A DNA stretch of 64,000 nt from an uncultured Selenomonadales bacterium (GCA_947307055.1 CAMZHX010000008.1:60069-124068), one strand, 5' to 3'. Positions 24,758-33,377 are shown, numbered from the stretch's first letter. The notes: generated from the letters alone by a model not told the origin. Numbers and translations are program-made.

Positions 24758-25942
24758 ATGGTATCAGCCAAGATGTACGAGCTGGGTACGAAGAAATCGA
24801 CGATACGCACGATATTTGAATTTGGTCGCAAGCGGGCGGCTGAGATCGGAGAGGAAAATATTTTCGACTTCAGCTTAGGCAATCCGAATGTCCCGACGCC
24901 TAAATTTGTTCGCGACGCCGCGATTGATATTCTGCGCACTTATGAGCCTTCAGCGGTTCACGGCTATACGGTCGCGCCGGGTAATCCCAATGTCCGCGAG
25001 GCTTTAGCGGAAAGTATCAACAAAAGATTCGGGACGAACTTCGCCGGCAAAAATATTTTCGTGACGAGCGGCGCGGCGGCAGCTATCACGATTTGTTTCA
25101 AAGCCCTTGCCGAGCCTGGCGACGAGTTCATAACTTTTGCGCCATACTTCCCAGAATACAAAGTTTTCGTCGAGTCGGTCGGCGCAACTCTCAAAGTCGT
25201 CAAGCCCCGTCCGGAAGATTGGCAGATTGATTTCGACGACTTCCGCAAAAATCTGAACGCTAACACCAAAGCCGTCATCATAAATTCCCCGAACAATCCG
25301 AGCGGCGCGGTCTACTCCAAAGAGACTATCACGAAGCTCACCGCCATTTTGAAACAGCAATTCAATCAATACGGGCGGAGAATCTTTTTGATTTGCGACG
25401 AGCCTTACCGCGAATTAGCTTACGGTGTCGACGTGCCTTGGGTCACAGATTTTTATTGGAATACGCTGGTTTGCTATTCCTACAGCAAAAGTTTTTCGTT
25501 ACCTGGCGAGCGTATTGGTTATATTGTCGTGCCAAATGCCGTTGACGACTTCGACAAAGTTTTCGGGGCGATTGCGGGCGCGGCTAGGGTTCTTACTCAC
25601 GTCAACGCGCCGAGCTTGTGGCAATTAGTCGTTGCGAGGTGCGCGGGTAAATCCGTTGACATTACGCCCTACGAGCGCAACGGCAAACTTTTATACGACG
25701 GCTTGATTGATGCGGGTTTCGAGTGCGTCAAGCCTCAAGGGGCTTTTTATCTTTTCCCGAAAGCCCTTGAAGCAGATGACTACGCCTTTTGCGAGTGCGC
25801 TAAGAAATACGATTTGCTTTTGGTGCCTGGCACGGATTTCGGTGCGCCTGGATATTTCCGCGCGGCTTACTGCATAAAGACTGAGACTATTGAACGTTCC
25901 CTGCCGCTGTTCAAAAAATTAGCCGCAGAATATCGAGGTTAG
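24758..25942 (+). CDS. PLP-dependent aminotransferase (class I/II)
   Basis: A 394-residue fold-type I aminotransferase resembling the aspartate aminotransferase group. Signs are FDFSLGNPNVPTP, VHGYTVAPGNPNVREALAE, VTSGAAAAITICFKAL, INSPNNPSGAVYSKE, ICDEPYRELAYG, and the PLP-binding Lys244 in YSYSKSFSLPGERIGY, with a final FRAAYC-type Arg segment for the carboxylate. It is longer in the middle loop (KQQFNQYGRRIF) than AspC. The amino donor and acceptor cannot be fixed from sequence. It has AAGGAG eight bases before the ATG and is followed three bases later by the metal-binding lipoprotein gene. Confidence 0.88.
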   Translation: MVSAKMYELGTKKSTIRTIFEFGRKRAAEIGEENIFDFSLGNPNVPTPKFVRDAAIDILRTYEPSAVHGYTVAPGNPNVREALAESINKRFGTNFAGKNIFVTSGAAAAITICFKALAEPGDEFITFAPYFPEYKVFVESVGATLKVVKPRPEDWQIDFDDFRKNLNANTKAVIINSPNNPSGAVYSKETITKLTAILKQQFNQYGRRIFLICDEPYRELAYGVDVPWVTDFYWNTLVCYSYSKSFSLPGERIGYIVVPNAVDDFDKVFGAIAGAARVLTHVNAPSLWQLVVARCAGKSVDITPYERNGKLLYDGLIDAGFECVKPQGAFYLFPKALEADDYAFCECAKKYDLLLVPGTDFGAPGYFRAAYCIKTETIERSLPLFKKLAAEYRG

Positions 25943-25945
25943 CAC

Positions 25946-26830
25946 ATGAAAAAGATTTTAAGCCTTGCGCTGATTGTTTTGACATTCGCGCTTAGCGGCT
26001 GTGGTTCCGAGAAGAAGAACGAAAACTTAAAAATCGTCACGTCGTTTTACCCGATATACCTCGACGCGCTGAATATCACTCGTGGGATTAGCGGCGTGGA
26101 AGTCGTAAATTTGACGCCGCCGCAAACCGGTTGCCTGCACGATTACCAACTAACGCCCGAAGATATGAAAGTTTTGGAGACGGCGGACATTTTTATCGTG
26201 AACGGCTTGGGCATGGAAAGTTTCCTCGACAAAGTCATTGAGACGCACCCGAATTTAAAAATCATAAATGCGAGCGACTCGCCCGAAATCGTTCCGATAA
26301 TGGAGGATGGCGTGCCCAATCCGCATGTCTGGATGAGCATAACCTACGCGATTCAGCAGGTGAAAAATATTTCGTCGAAGCTCAGTGAATTTGACCCCGA
26401 CCGCGCCGATAAATATAGAATGCACGCGCTGGAGTACGTCGACGAGCTGACGACCTTGCGCGACGAAATGCATATATCGTTGACGATGCTGACTAATAAA
26501 GACATTGTGACTTTCCACGAGGCGTTCCCATACTTCGCGGCGGAATTCAATTTGAACATTGCGGCGGTCATAGAGCGCGAACCAGGCACCGAACCGACTC
26601 CTCAAGAACTCGCCGAGACCATTGAGAAAATAAACGCCCTGCCCGTCAAAGTCATCTTCACCGAGCCGCAATACTCGCCGAAGGCCGCAGAGACAATCGC
26701 TCGCGAAACCGGCGCGCAAATTTTCCAACTCGACCCGATAGTCACCGGCGAGGCGAAGCCTGAAAATTTAATGGATTACGTCGACCGAATGCTGAACAAT
26801 CTCTTGACACTGGTCAAAGCCTTGCAATAA
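25946..26830 (+). CDS. zinc/manganese-type ABC transporter substrate-binding lipoprotein
   Basis: A 294-residue cluster A-I (ZnuA/AdcA/PsaA-like) metal-binding protein. The signal peptide ends in the lipobox LSGC (Cys19). Metal ligands typical of the family are present: His in GCLHDYQLTP, His in NPHVWMSI, His in TFHEAFPYFA and the acidic partner in FTEPQYSPKAAE. The His-rich loop of ZnuA is absent, so the metal could be zinc or manganese. No ABC permease or ATPase genes adjoin, so the transporter parts must lie elsewhere, or the protein is an orphan receptor. It follows the aminotransferase gene by three bases and precedes an exported nitroreductase. Confidence 0.88.
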   Translation: MKKILSLALIVLTFALSGCGSEKKNENLKIVTSFYPIYLDALNITRGISGVEVVNLTPPQTGCLHDYQLTPEDMKVLETADIFIVNGLGMESFLDKVIETHPNLKIINASDSPEIVPIMEDGVPNPHVWMSITYAIQQVKNISSKLSEFDPDRADKYRMHALEYVDELTTLRDEMHISLTMLTNKDIVTFHEAFPYFAAEFNLNIAAVIEREPGTEPTPQELAETIEKINALPVKVIFTEPQYSPKAAETIARETGAQIFQLDPIVTGEAKPENLMDYVDRMLNNLLTLVKALQ

Positions 26831-26850
26831 AATTTCCTGGAGGTTTTCAC

Positions 26851-27510
26851 ATGTTCAACAAAAAATTTTTAGCCGCGACGCTTTTGGCAGCTACGCTCCT
26901 TTTGCCGACGACTTCCTACGCCGCGCAGAACGAAATCGCTTTGCCGACGGTCGAGACGACAAGTAATCTTTCCGTCATGGAAGCGTTGAGCCAGCGCAAG
27001 TCGAGTAGAAATTTCGTTGACAAAAATTTGACGACCGCGCAACTTTCCAAAATCCTCTGGGCGGCTAACGGCACCAATCGCCCCGACGGCAAGCGCGTTA
27101 ATCCGGCGGCTATGGGTGCTTATTCCGTTGAGGTCTACGCCGTCACCAAAGAGGGCATTTACCTTTACGACCCCGCAAATCACAAACTCAATCTGATTGC
27201 TGAAGGCGATTTCCGCGCCGTCACGACCACCGGTCAAAGTTTCGCGACTAAGGCGGCAGTCAATTTGGTTTACGTCGAGACGCCTGAAGTTTGGAGCACT
27301 GCAAGACATACTCCGCCGCGCGAAGGTCAAATATCTTTCGCGAACATAGCGGTTGGAGCTATGGTTCAAAGCGTCGCGCTCGCCGCTGAAACTGAAGGGC
27401 TTGGGAATTGCGTTCGCGGTTCAATCAATCGCGACGAGTTCAAGAAAGTCGCTAAGCTCTCCGCCGAGAAAAATATTCTCCTCGCGCAGAGCGTAGGGAA
27501 ATGCAATTAG
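26851..27510 (+). CDS. exported nitroreductase-family protein (SagB/ThcOx-like)
   Basis: A 219-residue flavin oxidoreductase with a signal peptide (MFNKKFLAATLLAATLLLP, cleavage near SYAA). The nitroreductase fold shows SVMEALSQRKSSRNFVDKNL, LSKILWAANGTNRPDGKRVNP, and AVGAMVQSVALAAETEGLGN, resembling the SagB-type group more than NfsB. Export of an FMN enzyme of this kind is seen in several anaerobes. Electron donor and substrate are unknown. RBS GGAGG precedes the ATG by eight bases. Its stop codon lies inside the first unit of the downstream ATTACGC repeat cluster (last residues GKCN). Co-transcribed with the metal-binding lipoprotein. Confidence 0.83.
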   Translation: MFNKKFLAATLLAATLLLPTTSYAAQNEIALPTVETTSNLSVMEALSQRKSSRNFVDKNLTTAQLSKILWAANGTNRPDGKRVNPAAMGAYSVEVYAVTKEGIYLYDPANHKLNLIAEGDFRAVTTTGQSFATKAAVNLVYVETPEVWSTARHTPPREGQISFANIAVGAMVQSVALAAETEGLGNCVRGSINRDEFKKVAKLSAEKNILLAQSVGKCN

Positions 27511-27650
27511 GAATGCGCAATGCGTAATGCGTAATTAAGAGAAGATTTTTCCATTACGCATTAAAAAGCAATTAGGAATGCGCAATGCGTAATGTGTAAT
27601 TAAGAGAAGATTTTTCCATTACGCATTACGAATTACGAATTACGCATTAC
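27503..27650. repeat. two direct copies of a hairpin-forming ATTACGC/GCGTAAT element
   Basis: A 65-base unit starting GCAATTAGGAATGCGCAATG occurs at 27503 and again at 27568. Each has GCGTAAT-type arms around a core TAAGAGAAGATTTTTCC followed by the inverse ATTACGC units; the second copy ends in a longer run (ATTACGC, ATTACGA, ATTACGA, ATTACGC). The cluster fills the gap between two exported-protein genes. Confidence 0.8.
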
Positions 27651-27669
27651 AAAAAAGGGGGGTGTTGAT

Positions 27670-28371
27670 GTGTATATCAAAAAGATTTTCGGCGTGATTC
27701 TGTTGATGGCGATTCTTACATTGCCGCAAAATGTTTCCGCGACGAAAACCGATTGGTTCGACCGCAACTATAATTTCCGCAATATCAGGACAGTTATCGT
27801 TTTCGATATGACGGTCAGTCCCGGATTGAATTACGGCGGGCCGATTGTCCTGCGCAACATTCGCGATACTTTTCTTCAGAATGCCCGCAAGCTCAAATGC
27901 AACGTCTTGACGGAGGGGCAAGCTTATCGCGACTTGGGCTATCAACTCGGCATGGATTTGGAAGGCTTAGCCTATTCCAATCCTGGTCGGGCGCGGCAAA
28001 TCGTCATGGATAACGCTTACAGAATCGCGGACGCTTGGGTTGTCGCGAATGTCGACAATTTGGCGAACACTTATTATGTCGAGCCTGCGCGGACTGTCTG
28101 GGAGTCTAGGACGGAGCGTCGCAAGTATTATGATCGTTATGGCAATCGCCGCGAGGAAACTTATACCGTGCAAGTGCCCGTGACTTATCCGCCGCGCAGA
28201 GTTGATATTTCGACGATTGAAATGACTTTGCAGGCATACGAGACGCGGCGCGGGGCGATGATTTTTGCGCGCAGAGATGTTCGCGACCGCGAAGACTATC
28301 AAGCGCAGGCCGGCATGTACGGCAGGATTACTAATTCGTTCTTCGAGGACTTAGGCAAGAAAATTCGCTGA
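27670..28371 (+). CDS. exported protein, function unknown
   Basis: A 233-residue protein I do not recognise. A signal peptide (MYIKKIFGVILLMAILTLP, cleavage near NVSA) leads to a domain that starts KTDWFDRNYNFRNIRTVIVF. It continues with ILRNIRDTF-like helices, VMDNAYRIADAWVVANVDNL, a basic stretch (ESRTERRKYYDRYGNRREE) and IEMTLQAYETRRGAMIFARR. The VIVFDMTV/AWVVANV/IEMTLQAYE pattern suggests an alpha/beta periplasmic domain of the kind found in small lipoprotein or envelope factors. GTG at 27670 is used after a G-rich site (GGGGGG); an ATG two bases before is out of frame. No function is implied by its neighbours, which are also exported. Confidence 0.65.
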   Translation: MYIKKIFGVILLMAILTLPQNVSATKTDWFDRNYNFRNIRTVIVFDMTVSPGLNYGGPIVLRNIRDTFLQNARKLKCNVLTEGQAYRDLGYQLGMDLEGLAYSNPGRARQIVMDNAYRIADAWVVANVDNLANTYYVEPARTVWESRTERRKYYDRYGNRREETYTVQVPVTYPPRRVDISTIEMTLQAYETRRGAMIFARRDVRDREDYQAQAGMYGRITNSFFEDLGKKIR

Positions 28372-28377
28372 TGACAA

Positions 28378-28455
28378 GGGAAAAGGGAGATGGGAGAAGG
28401 GAAAAGGGTAGGGATAAGGTTTTAGACTTTTCCCATTTCCCATTTCCCATTTCCC
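28378..28455. repeat. palindromic repeat element, GGGAAAT 7-base arms with fixed core (copy 2)
   Basis: Inverted relative to the copy at 19901-19977. It reads GGGAAAAGGGAGATGGGAGA on the left, a core AGGGATAAGGTTTTAGACTT, and CCCATTT units on the right. Core and both arms match copy 1 on the opposite strand with few differences. Confidence 0.78.
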
Positions 28456-28474
28456 TAGAAAAGGAGTGTTCCTA

Positions 28475-29389
28475 ATGAAAAAAATTTTAGGCATATGCAT
28501 GGCGTTGCTGATGATGGTCTTTGCGCTATCGCCCGCCAAAACATTCGCGGCAGAAGAAACCGACGGCATGGCGGCCTTCCGCGAGGCGTTGATTTCCGAT
28601 TCCGACTCCAAAGAAAGAATCTTCCGCCAAGACATCTTATTTGCCTCACCATTCATTCAAGCCGAGCTAGATATTATGGGCATGGTCGACGGCAACACCT
28701 TCAAATCGACGGGCGATTTCACAATTTGGGCTTACAACGACGACGGCACTTCCACCGAAAAAACTATTCCCTACTACCTGATTCAGAACGGCAAGGGCAT
28801 GGACGTTTACTTCAAATCCGATAAGCAATGGGAAAAATTCACTGCGCCGAGCCTCGCCGCTGACCTCACTGACTTTTTCGCAACGCCCACTCCCGAAGAA
28901 GTCGAAGAGATAATCGCCGAGACTAAGGAAGTTACGATTTTGCAGGACAATGACTACCGCCGCATTATGTTGATTCGCGTCGACGGCAACCTTATGGCCG
29001 ACGAAATCAAGCAGAAGTCCGAAGAAAATCCCGCCGATAACGTCACCGCCACCAATGCCGAAATTCAAAACACTTTTATGAACTACTTCGACACGGCCGT
29101 CCGCAACGCCGATGTTTGGTACATGTGGACGATTGATAAGCGCGATTGGCATACGGTCGCTATGCAATTTCATCTGTCGGGCTTGATCCAAGAGTTGGCA
29201 CGCGCCGCGCTCAATGACCCCAATCAAGTTTGGCCGGACGAAATTAGCAATCTCCTTGAGACCGTCGCCTACTACAGCGAGATTCGCGCCTACACGACTT
29301 ATCCCGCTGACCCCAACGCTAAGAAAAGATTCGAGATTCCCAAAAACGTCCTCAAGGCTAAAGCCGTCAACGAAATCAAAACCAAGTAA
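28475..29389 (+). CDS. exported protein, function unknown
   Basis: A 304-residue protein I do not recognise. The signal peptide (MKKILGICMALLMMVFALS, cleavage near TFAAE) is clear. The mature part has ILFASPFIQAELDIMGMVDG, FTIWAYNDDGTSTEKTIPYY, and a later helical stretch with EVEEIIAETKEV and QNTFMNYFDTAVRNADVWYM. The alternating beta strands early on resemble proteins of the LolA/LppX or DUF-type lipid-carrier folds, but that is a guess. ATG at 28475 lies eight bases after AAGGAG; a start nine bases earlier has no site. A palindromic repeat element separates it from the previous exported gene, and a terminator follows. Confidence 0.62.
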   Translation: MKKILGICMALLMMVFALSPAKTFAAEETDGMAAFREALISDSDSKERIFRQDILFASPFIQAELDIMGMVDGNTFKSTGDFTIWAYNDDGTSTEKTIPYYLIQNGKGMDVYFKSDKQWEKFTAPSLAADLTDFFATPTPEEVEEIIAETKEVTILQDNDYRRIMLIRVDGNLMADEIKQKSEENPADNVTATNAEIQNTFMNYFDTAVRNADVWYMWTIDKRDWHTVAMQFHLSGLIQELARAALNDPNQVWPDEISNLLETVAYYSEIRAYTTYPADPNAKKRFEIPKNVLKAKAVNEIKTK

Positions 29390-29408
29390 AATTTTCCGTA
29401 TGCAACTG

Positions 29409-29442
29409 AAAAAGTCGGGGGCTTTAACGTCTCCGACTTTTT
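29409..29442 (+). terminator. terminator after the 28475 gene
   Basis: AAAAAGTCGG (29409-29418) pairs with CCGACTTTTT (29433-29442) around a 14-base loop. The A and T arms extend the stem. Confidence 0.7.
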
Positions 29443-29464
29443 GACTTAGAAAGGACTTGATTAA

Positions 29465-29986
29465 ATGGATATGCTAGAAATTATGCGTTCGCGCAGGAGC
29501 GTCCGCCGCTACACCGACGAAAAAATTTCCGACGAGCTCTTGAAAAAAATCGTGAGAGGGGCATTACTCGCGCCCTCTGGTCACTCGAAATATCCTTGTG
29601 AATTCATCGTCGTCACCAACCGCGAACTTTTGGATAAGATGTCGCATTGTCGCAAGGGCGTCGCTAAAATGTTGGAGGGAGCTACCGCCGCCGTCGTCGT
29701 GATTGCCGACAAAGATAAATCTGATACTTTCGTTGAGGATTCTTGCGTTGCTATGATGAATATGGAATTGGTCGCGACCTCTCAAGGTATCGGCAACTGC
29801 TGGATTCAAGTTCGCAACCGCGAGGCCGAAGACGATTCGCCAAGTGAAAATTATCTGCGCGGAATTCTGAACTTCCCGGACAACTTCGCCTGTCAAGCAA
29901 TTTTATCTTTGGGCTATCCGGCTAAGCCGCCGCGTGCTCGCGAACTCGATAAGCTCAACTTCGACAAAATTTCCTACAGGGCATAG
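29465..29986 (+). CDS. nitroreductase-family protein
   Basis: A 173-residue cytoplasmic FMN-dependent oxidoreductase. The N-terminal signature MLEIMRSRRSVRRYTDEKIS binds the FMN phosphate, LLAPSGHSKYPCEFIVV is typical of the family, and the middle has VEDSCVAMMNMELVATSQGIGNCWIQ, the helix at the dimer interface. The end AILSLGYPAKPPRAR is also typical. Such enzymes reduce nitro, quinone or enone compounds with NAD(P)H. It is not the same type as the exported one at 26851. The ATG has AAGGA nine bases upstream. It stands alone between two terminator/promoter regions. Confidence 0.9.
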   Translation: MDMLEIMRSRRSVRRYTDEKISDELLKKIVRGALLAPSGHSKYPCEFIVVTNRELLDKMSHCRKGVAKMLEGATAAVVVIADKDKSDTFVEDSCVAMMNMELVATSQGIGNCWIQVRNREAEDDSPSENYLRGILNFPDNFACQAILSLGYPAKPPRARELDKLNFDKISYRA

Positions 29987-30112
29987 AAAAGTAAGCAAAT
30001 GGGAGTCGTCATGGATGACAGTTCTCGCCGCGCTTTTAAGTGATGTAAAAAAGCAAAAGAATTAGGACATTAAAAAAAGACGGCTTACAAAAGTTAGAGG
30101 TTGTCTTTTATA
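29987..30112. other. intergenic gap without a recognised gene
   Basis: This 126-base gap holds an inverted repeat GTCAT-GG-ATGAC (about 30017-30028) and little else that I can support. Confidence 0.4.
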
Positions 30113-30161
30113 TTGACTTTAGGCGCGGTTTTGATTATCCTTCGCGAAGGGAGGGATAATC
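30113..30161 (+). promoter_or_regulatory. promoter with overlapping dyad, before the GT2-GT4 gene
   Basis: TTGACT (30113-30118) and TATCCT (30136-30141) are 17 bases apart. A dyad GATTATCC (30133-30140) and GGATAATC (30154-30161) overlaps the -10 and the ribosome site GGGAGGG, with CCTTCGCGAAGG inside. Transcription should start around 30148, inside the dyad, so a protein operator is more likely than an RNA hairpin. Confidence 0.55.
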
Positions 30162-32339
30162 TTGAGCTTGGCAATGAAAGTTTACCGCGCATTGATTAGC
30201 CCGAAGATTAGAGTTTTAGTTCGGCGCGCAGAAGATTTTTGCGAAGAAAATTTACCGACTATCCACAAGACAATTTTTGTGCCCGTAAAATCTTTGGCTA
30301 AGTCGGTGCTATCTTTGTTGTTGAAATTTTCAATGTCGCGCAAGAAAGAATCTTCCGCCGCAAATTTGTGGAAACTTTCCGCCAAAGAAAATTTCGCGCC
30401 GCTCATTAGTGTCGTCGTTCCGAATTTTAATCACGCGCTCTATCTGCGTCAACGCCTCGATTCCGTTTACAATCAGACTTACAAAAATTTTGAAGTCATT
30501 CTGCTCGACGACGCCTCGACCGATAACAGCACGGAAATTTTGCGCGAGTTCCATGAACGCTACAAAAATAATACGCGGCTCGTCCTGAATGAAAAAAATT
30601 CGGGCGGCGTGTTCCATCAATGGCGCAAAGGGATTGAGTTGGCTCGCGGCGATTTGATTTGGATTGCCGAGAGCGATGACTTCTGCGCGGAAAATTTTTT
30701 AGCGGAGTTGGTGCCCGCCTTTGCCGACGATGCTATTCAACTTGCTTTTTGCCGCTCCGATTTCATCAAGGACGGCAGAAAAGTTTTCTCGACCGAACAA
30801 TACCTTTTCGACCTGCCCGACTTCGATTGGACTAAAAATTTCGCGATGACTGCCGCCGAATTCGTCACGCAAGGTTTCGCGATTAAAAATATAATTCCCA
30901 ACGTCAGCGGCGTCCTCTTCCGCAAGCCGAAAACTTTCCCCGAACATTGCTTGGATATGAAACTTTGCGGCGATTGGCTATTTTATCTCGACGCGCTTAA
31001 GGGCGGTTGCGTTTACTATTCGCCCGCCGCCACGAATTTTTATCGCGTGCACAAGGAAAGTACGTCGCTCAAAATTCAGAAGGAGCCGCGCTATTTTTTA
31101 GAGCACGAGAAGATTGCCGCGTTTGTTGCTGAAAATTATTCTGTGCCCGCCGAAGTTCACGAAAAACATTTCAAGAAGTTGGAGGAACATTTTTTTGACT
31201 ACTACGGCGGGAAGGATTCGAGCGAGTTGGAGAAACTTTTCGACCTGCAAAAAATTTTGAACGTCAAGCGCAAGCCGAATATTTTAATGGGCGTTTTCGC
31301 GTTGAGCATAGGCGGCGGAGAAATTTTTCCGTTGATTCTCGCTAACGAATTGAATCGCAGAGGTTACCCCGTGACAGTTTTGGATTTTCAAATGGAAAAG
31401 GATTTAGCCGACGTTCGCAAGAAATTAAATCCGACGGTGCCGCTACTCTACATCAACGAAACTGACGGACTTGCCGAAATCGTCAAGCATTTCAAAATTG
31501 ACGTGATTCACACGCATCACGGCTTTGTGGAAGAGGCGACGAGTTATTTCACCGAGAACAACCCGAAAGTTTTGCACATTGCGACTTTGCACGGCATGTA
31601 CGAAGAGGCGGAGAAAAATTATCTGCAGAAACTTCTTGTGCGCGTGAAAAAATCGGTCGATGCGTTCGTGTACATTGCCGACAAAAATTTGACGCCGTTC
31701 CGCGAAAATAATTTTGGGCGCGAGGAAATTTTTTATAAGATTGGCAACGGACTTGAACGTTTCCCGATAAATCCTGTGGCGCGTTCGGAGTTGGGGATTC
31801 CGGAAAATTCTTTTGTGGCGTGTGTGGTCAGCCGAGCGATTCCGCAAAAAGGTTGGCAGGCGGCGATTGAAGCTGTCAAACTTGCTAACGACGGCGGGCG
31901 GCGTATCGATTTGATTTTGGTTGGCGCGGGCGAACTTTACGACAACTTGAAAGACACTTTGCCGGAATTCGTTCACATGGTCGGCTTTAGGAGCAATGTT
32001 CGCGACTACTTGGCGGCGGCTGACATTGGTTTGTTGCCGAGCGAGTACGCGGGCGAAAGTTTTCCGCTTTTGATAATCGACAGCTTTTTCGCGGGGCGAC
32101 CGGTTGTGAGTTCCAATCTTGGCGAAGTCGCCGCGATGGTCGAGGACGCGGGGATTGTTTTCGACTTGGTCGGCGGGAAAGTTCCCATTAAAGAGCTTGC
32201 AAAAATTTTGCGCGAACTCGCTGATAATCCCGCCGCTTACGAAAAGATAAGAAGTCGTGTCGAGCGCGTCGCCGAGAAATTTTCTATCGAGCGCGTCGCC
32301 GAAAAATATATCAACCTTTACGAGGAAAAATTTTCATGA
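30162..32339 (+). CDS. bifunctional glycosyltransferase (GT2 + GT4)
   Basis: A 725-residue protein with two transferases. Residues ~80-330 are a GT-A domain: ISVVVPNFNHALYLRQRLDS, VILLDDASTDNS, and the acidic IAESDDF. Residues ~375-720 are a GT-B (GT4) domain: ALSIGGGEIFPLILANEL, VSRAIPQKGWQAAIEAVK, and the donor-binding PSEYAGESFPLLIIDSFFAG. The N-terminal ~70 residues are basic with a weak hydrophobic helix (SLAKSVLSLLLKFS), perhaps membrane contact. It could make two consecutive linkages of a surface polysaccharide. Start TTG at 30162 after GGGAGGG. The next gene (RgpF family) overlaps by four bases, confirming a glycan operon. Confidence 0.88.
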   Translation: MSLAMKVYRALISPKIRVLVRRAEDFCEENLPTIHKTIFVPVKSLAKSVLSLLLKFSMSRKKESSAANLWKLSAKENFAPLISVVVPNFNHALYLRQRLDSVYNQTYKNFEVILLDDASTDNSTEILREFHERYKNNTRLVLNEKNSGGVFHQWRKGIELARGDLIWIAESDDFCAENFLAELVPAFADDAIQLAFCRSDFIKDGRKVFSTEQYLFDLPDFDWTKNFAMTAAEFVTQGFAIKNIIPNVSGVLFRKPKTFPEHCLDMKLCGDWLFYLDALKGGCVYYSPAATNFYRVHKESTSLKIQKEPRYFLEHEKIAAFVAENYSVPAEVHEKHFKKLEEHFFDYYGGKDSSELEKLFDLQKILNVKRKPNILMGVFALSIGGGEIFPLILANELNRRGYPVTVLDFQMEKDLADVRKKLNPTVPLLYINETDGLAEIVKHFKIDVIHTHHGFVEEATSYFTENNPKVLHIATLHGMYEEAEKNYLQKLLVRVKKSVDAFVYIADKNLTPFRENNFGREEIFYKIGNGLERFPINPVARSELGIPENSFVACVVSRAIPQKGWQAAIEAVKLANDGGRRIDLILVGAGELYDNLKDTLPEFVHMVGFRSNVRDYLAAADIGLLPSEYAGESFPLLIIDSFFAGRPVVSSNLGEVAAMVEDAGIVFDLVGGKVPIKELAKILRELADNPAAYEKIRSRVERVAEKFSIERVAEKYINLYEEKFS

Positions 32340-33367
32340 ATCTCTATCGCAGCGTCAGGAGTTTTGCAGGCAAAAATTTCTTGCAACCTTTCATGGATTT
32401 TTGCGCGCTGAATTATCCCGCGCTGTACGAATTCATTTTCTACAACGTTTACCACAAGACGCAGCGCGAAGATTGCGGCGAAGTTTATTTCTTGCGCGTC
32501 AACGATTTGGAAGATTTTGTTCAGCTCAAGCGCAAAAATGATTTAGCGTTGAAAGTGCCGCTTGATTTCTCGTCGCCCGTTGATTTAAAAATTGCGGCGA
32601 TCGTCCACATTTTCTATCCCGAACTTGCCGGCGAGTTGAAAAATCTTCTGCTGAACATTCCCTGCGCGGTCGATGTTTTTATCTCGACGACTTCGCCCGA
32701 AAAAAAATCGGTGATTGAAAAAGTTTTCGGCGACTTCGCTAAGGGGCGCGTCACGATAAAAATTTTTGAAAATCGCGGGCGGGATATTGCCGCGTCGTTC
32801 GTCGGGTTCAAGGAGATTTACAAAAACTACGACGTGTGCGTTCATCTGCATAGTAAAAAATCTCCGCACGCCGAAAGACGCCTCGCGGGTTGGCGCGACC
32901 AGCTCTACAAAAATCTTTTGGGCAGTCCCGAAATTGTCAGCGGTATCTTGAACATTTTGGCGAATAAAAAAATCGGCGCGGTCTTCCCGCAGTACTTCGA
33001 CCCGATTAGGATTTTCATAAATTGGGGCGAAAATTATCTGCTGACGAAAAATTTCTTGAGCGGGCTAGGCATTGAAATTGACAATCGCCACTTGTTGGAA
33101 TTTCCTGCAGGCTCGATGTTTTGGTTTAAGCCAAAGGCACTCGCGCCGCTTTTGGACAGCGACTTGACTTTTAATGATTTTCCGGAAGAGCACGGGCAAG
33201 TTGACGGGACGCTTGCCCATGCAATTGAGCGGGCTTTTTTATTTATCGTTGAGGCGTCGGGGTTTATCTGGGCGAAAGTCGACGGCGCGGGCTTGAAGTC
33301 GTCTTCGCGAGCGGAACTCGACGCGAACATTTTAAAGGCGTGGCATTCGGTTTTGAAAAAATATTGA
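32336..33367 (+). CDS. RgpF-family rhamnan/glycan synthesis protein
   Basis: A 343-residue protein of the RgpF (rhamnan synthesis F) group, which acts in rhamnose-rich cell wall polysaccharides and O-antigen-like glycans as a glycosyltransferase. Seen features: IAAIVHIFYPELAGELKNLL, ENRGRDIAASFVGFKEIYKNYDVCVHLHSKKSPH, the AGWRDQLYKNLLGSPEIVS segment, and FPAGSMFWFKPKAL, all family hallmarks. The ATG overlaps the stop of the GT2-GT4 gene. No rhamnose-making rfbBCD genes are here, though rfbA lies at 49.5 kb. The product is followed by rqcH, which is not a glycan gene but overlaps nothing. Confidence 0.85.
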   Translation: MNLYRSVRSFAGKNFLQPFMDFCALNYPALYEFIFYNVYHKTQREDCGEVYFLRVNDLEDFVQLKRKNDLALKVPLDFSSPVDLKIAAIVHIFYPELAGELKNLLLNIPCAVDVFISTTSPEKKSVIEKVFGDFAKGRVTIKIFENRGRDIAASFVGFKEIYKNYDVCVHLHSKKSPHAERRLAGWRDQLYKNLLGSPEIVSGILNILANKKIGAVFPQYFDPIRIFINWGENYLLTKNFLSGLGIEIDNRHLLEFPAGSMFWFKPKALAPLLDSDLTFNDFPEEHGQVDGTLAHAIERAFLFIVEASGFIWAKVDGAGLKSSSRAELDANILKAWHSVLKKY

Positions 33368-33377
33368 GGTGATACCT

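Noticed and set aside
27503..27650. CRISPR-like array because of regularly spaced repeats.
   Set aside because: Only two copies of the unit, no unique spacers, and no cas genes; the copies are themselves palindromes with heptamer arms.
30000..30060. Similarity of this gap to the three-hairpin block at 5926-5989 (shared GCGCGGCGA-like piece).
   Set aside because: The match is about nine bases and without the hairpins; not enough to call it a copy.
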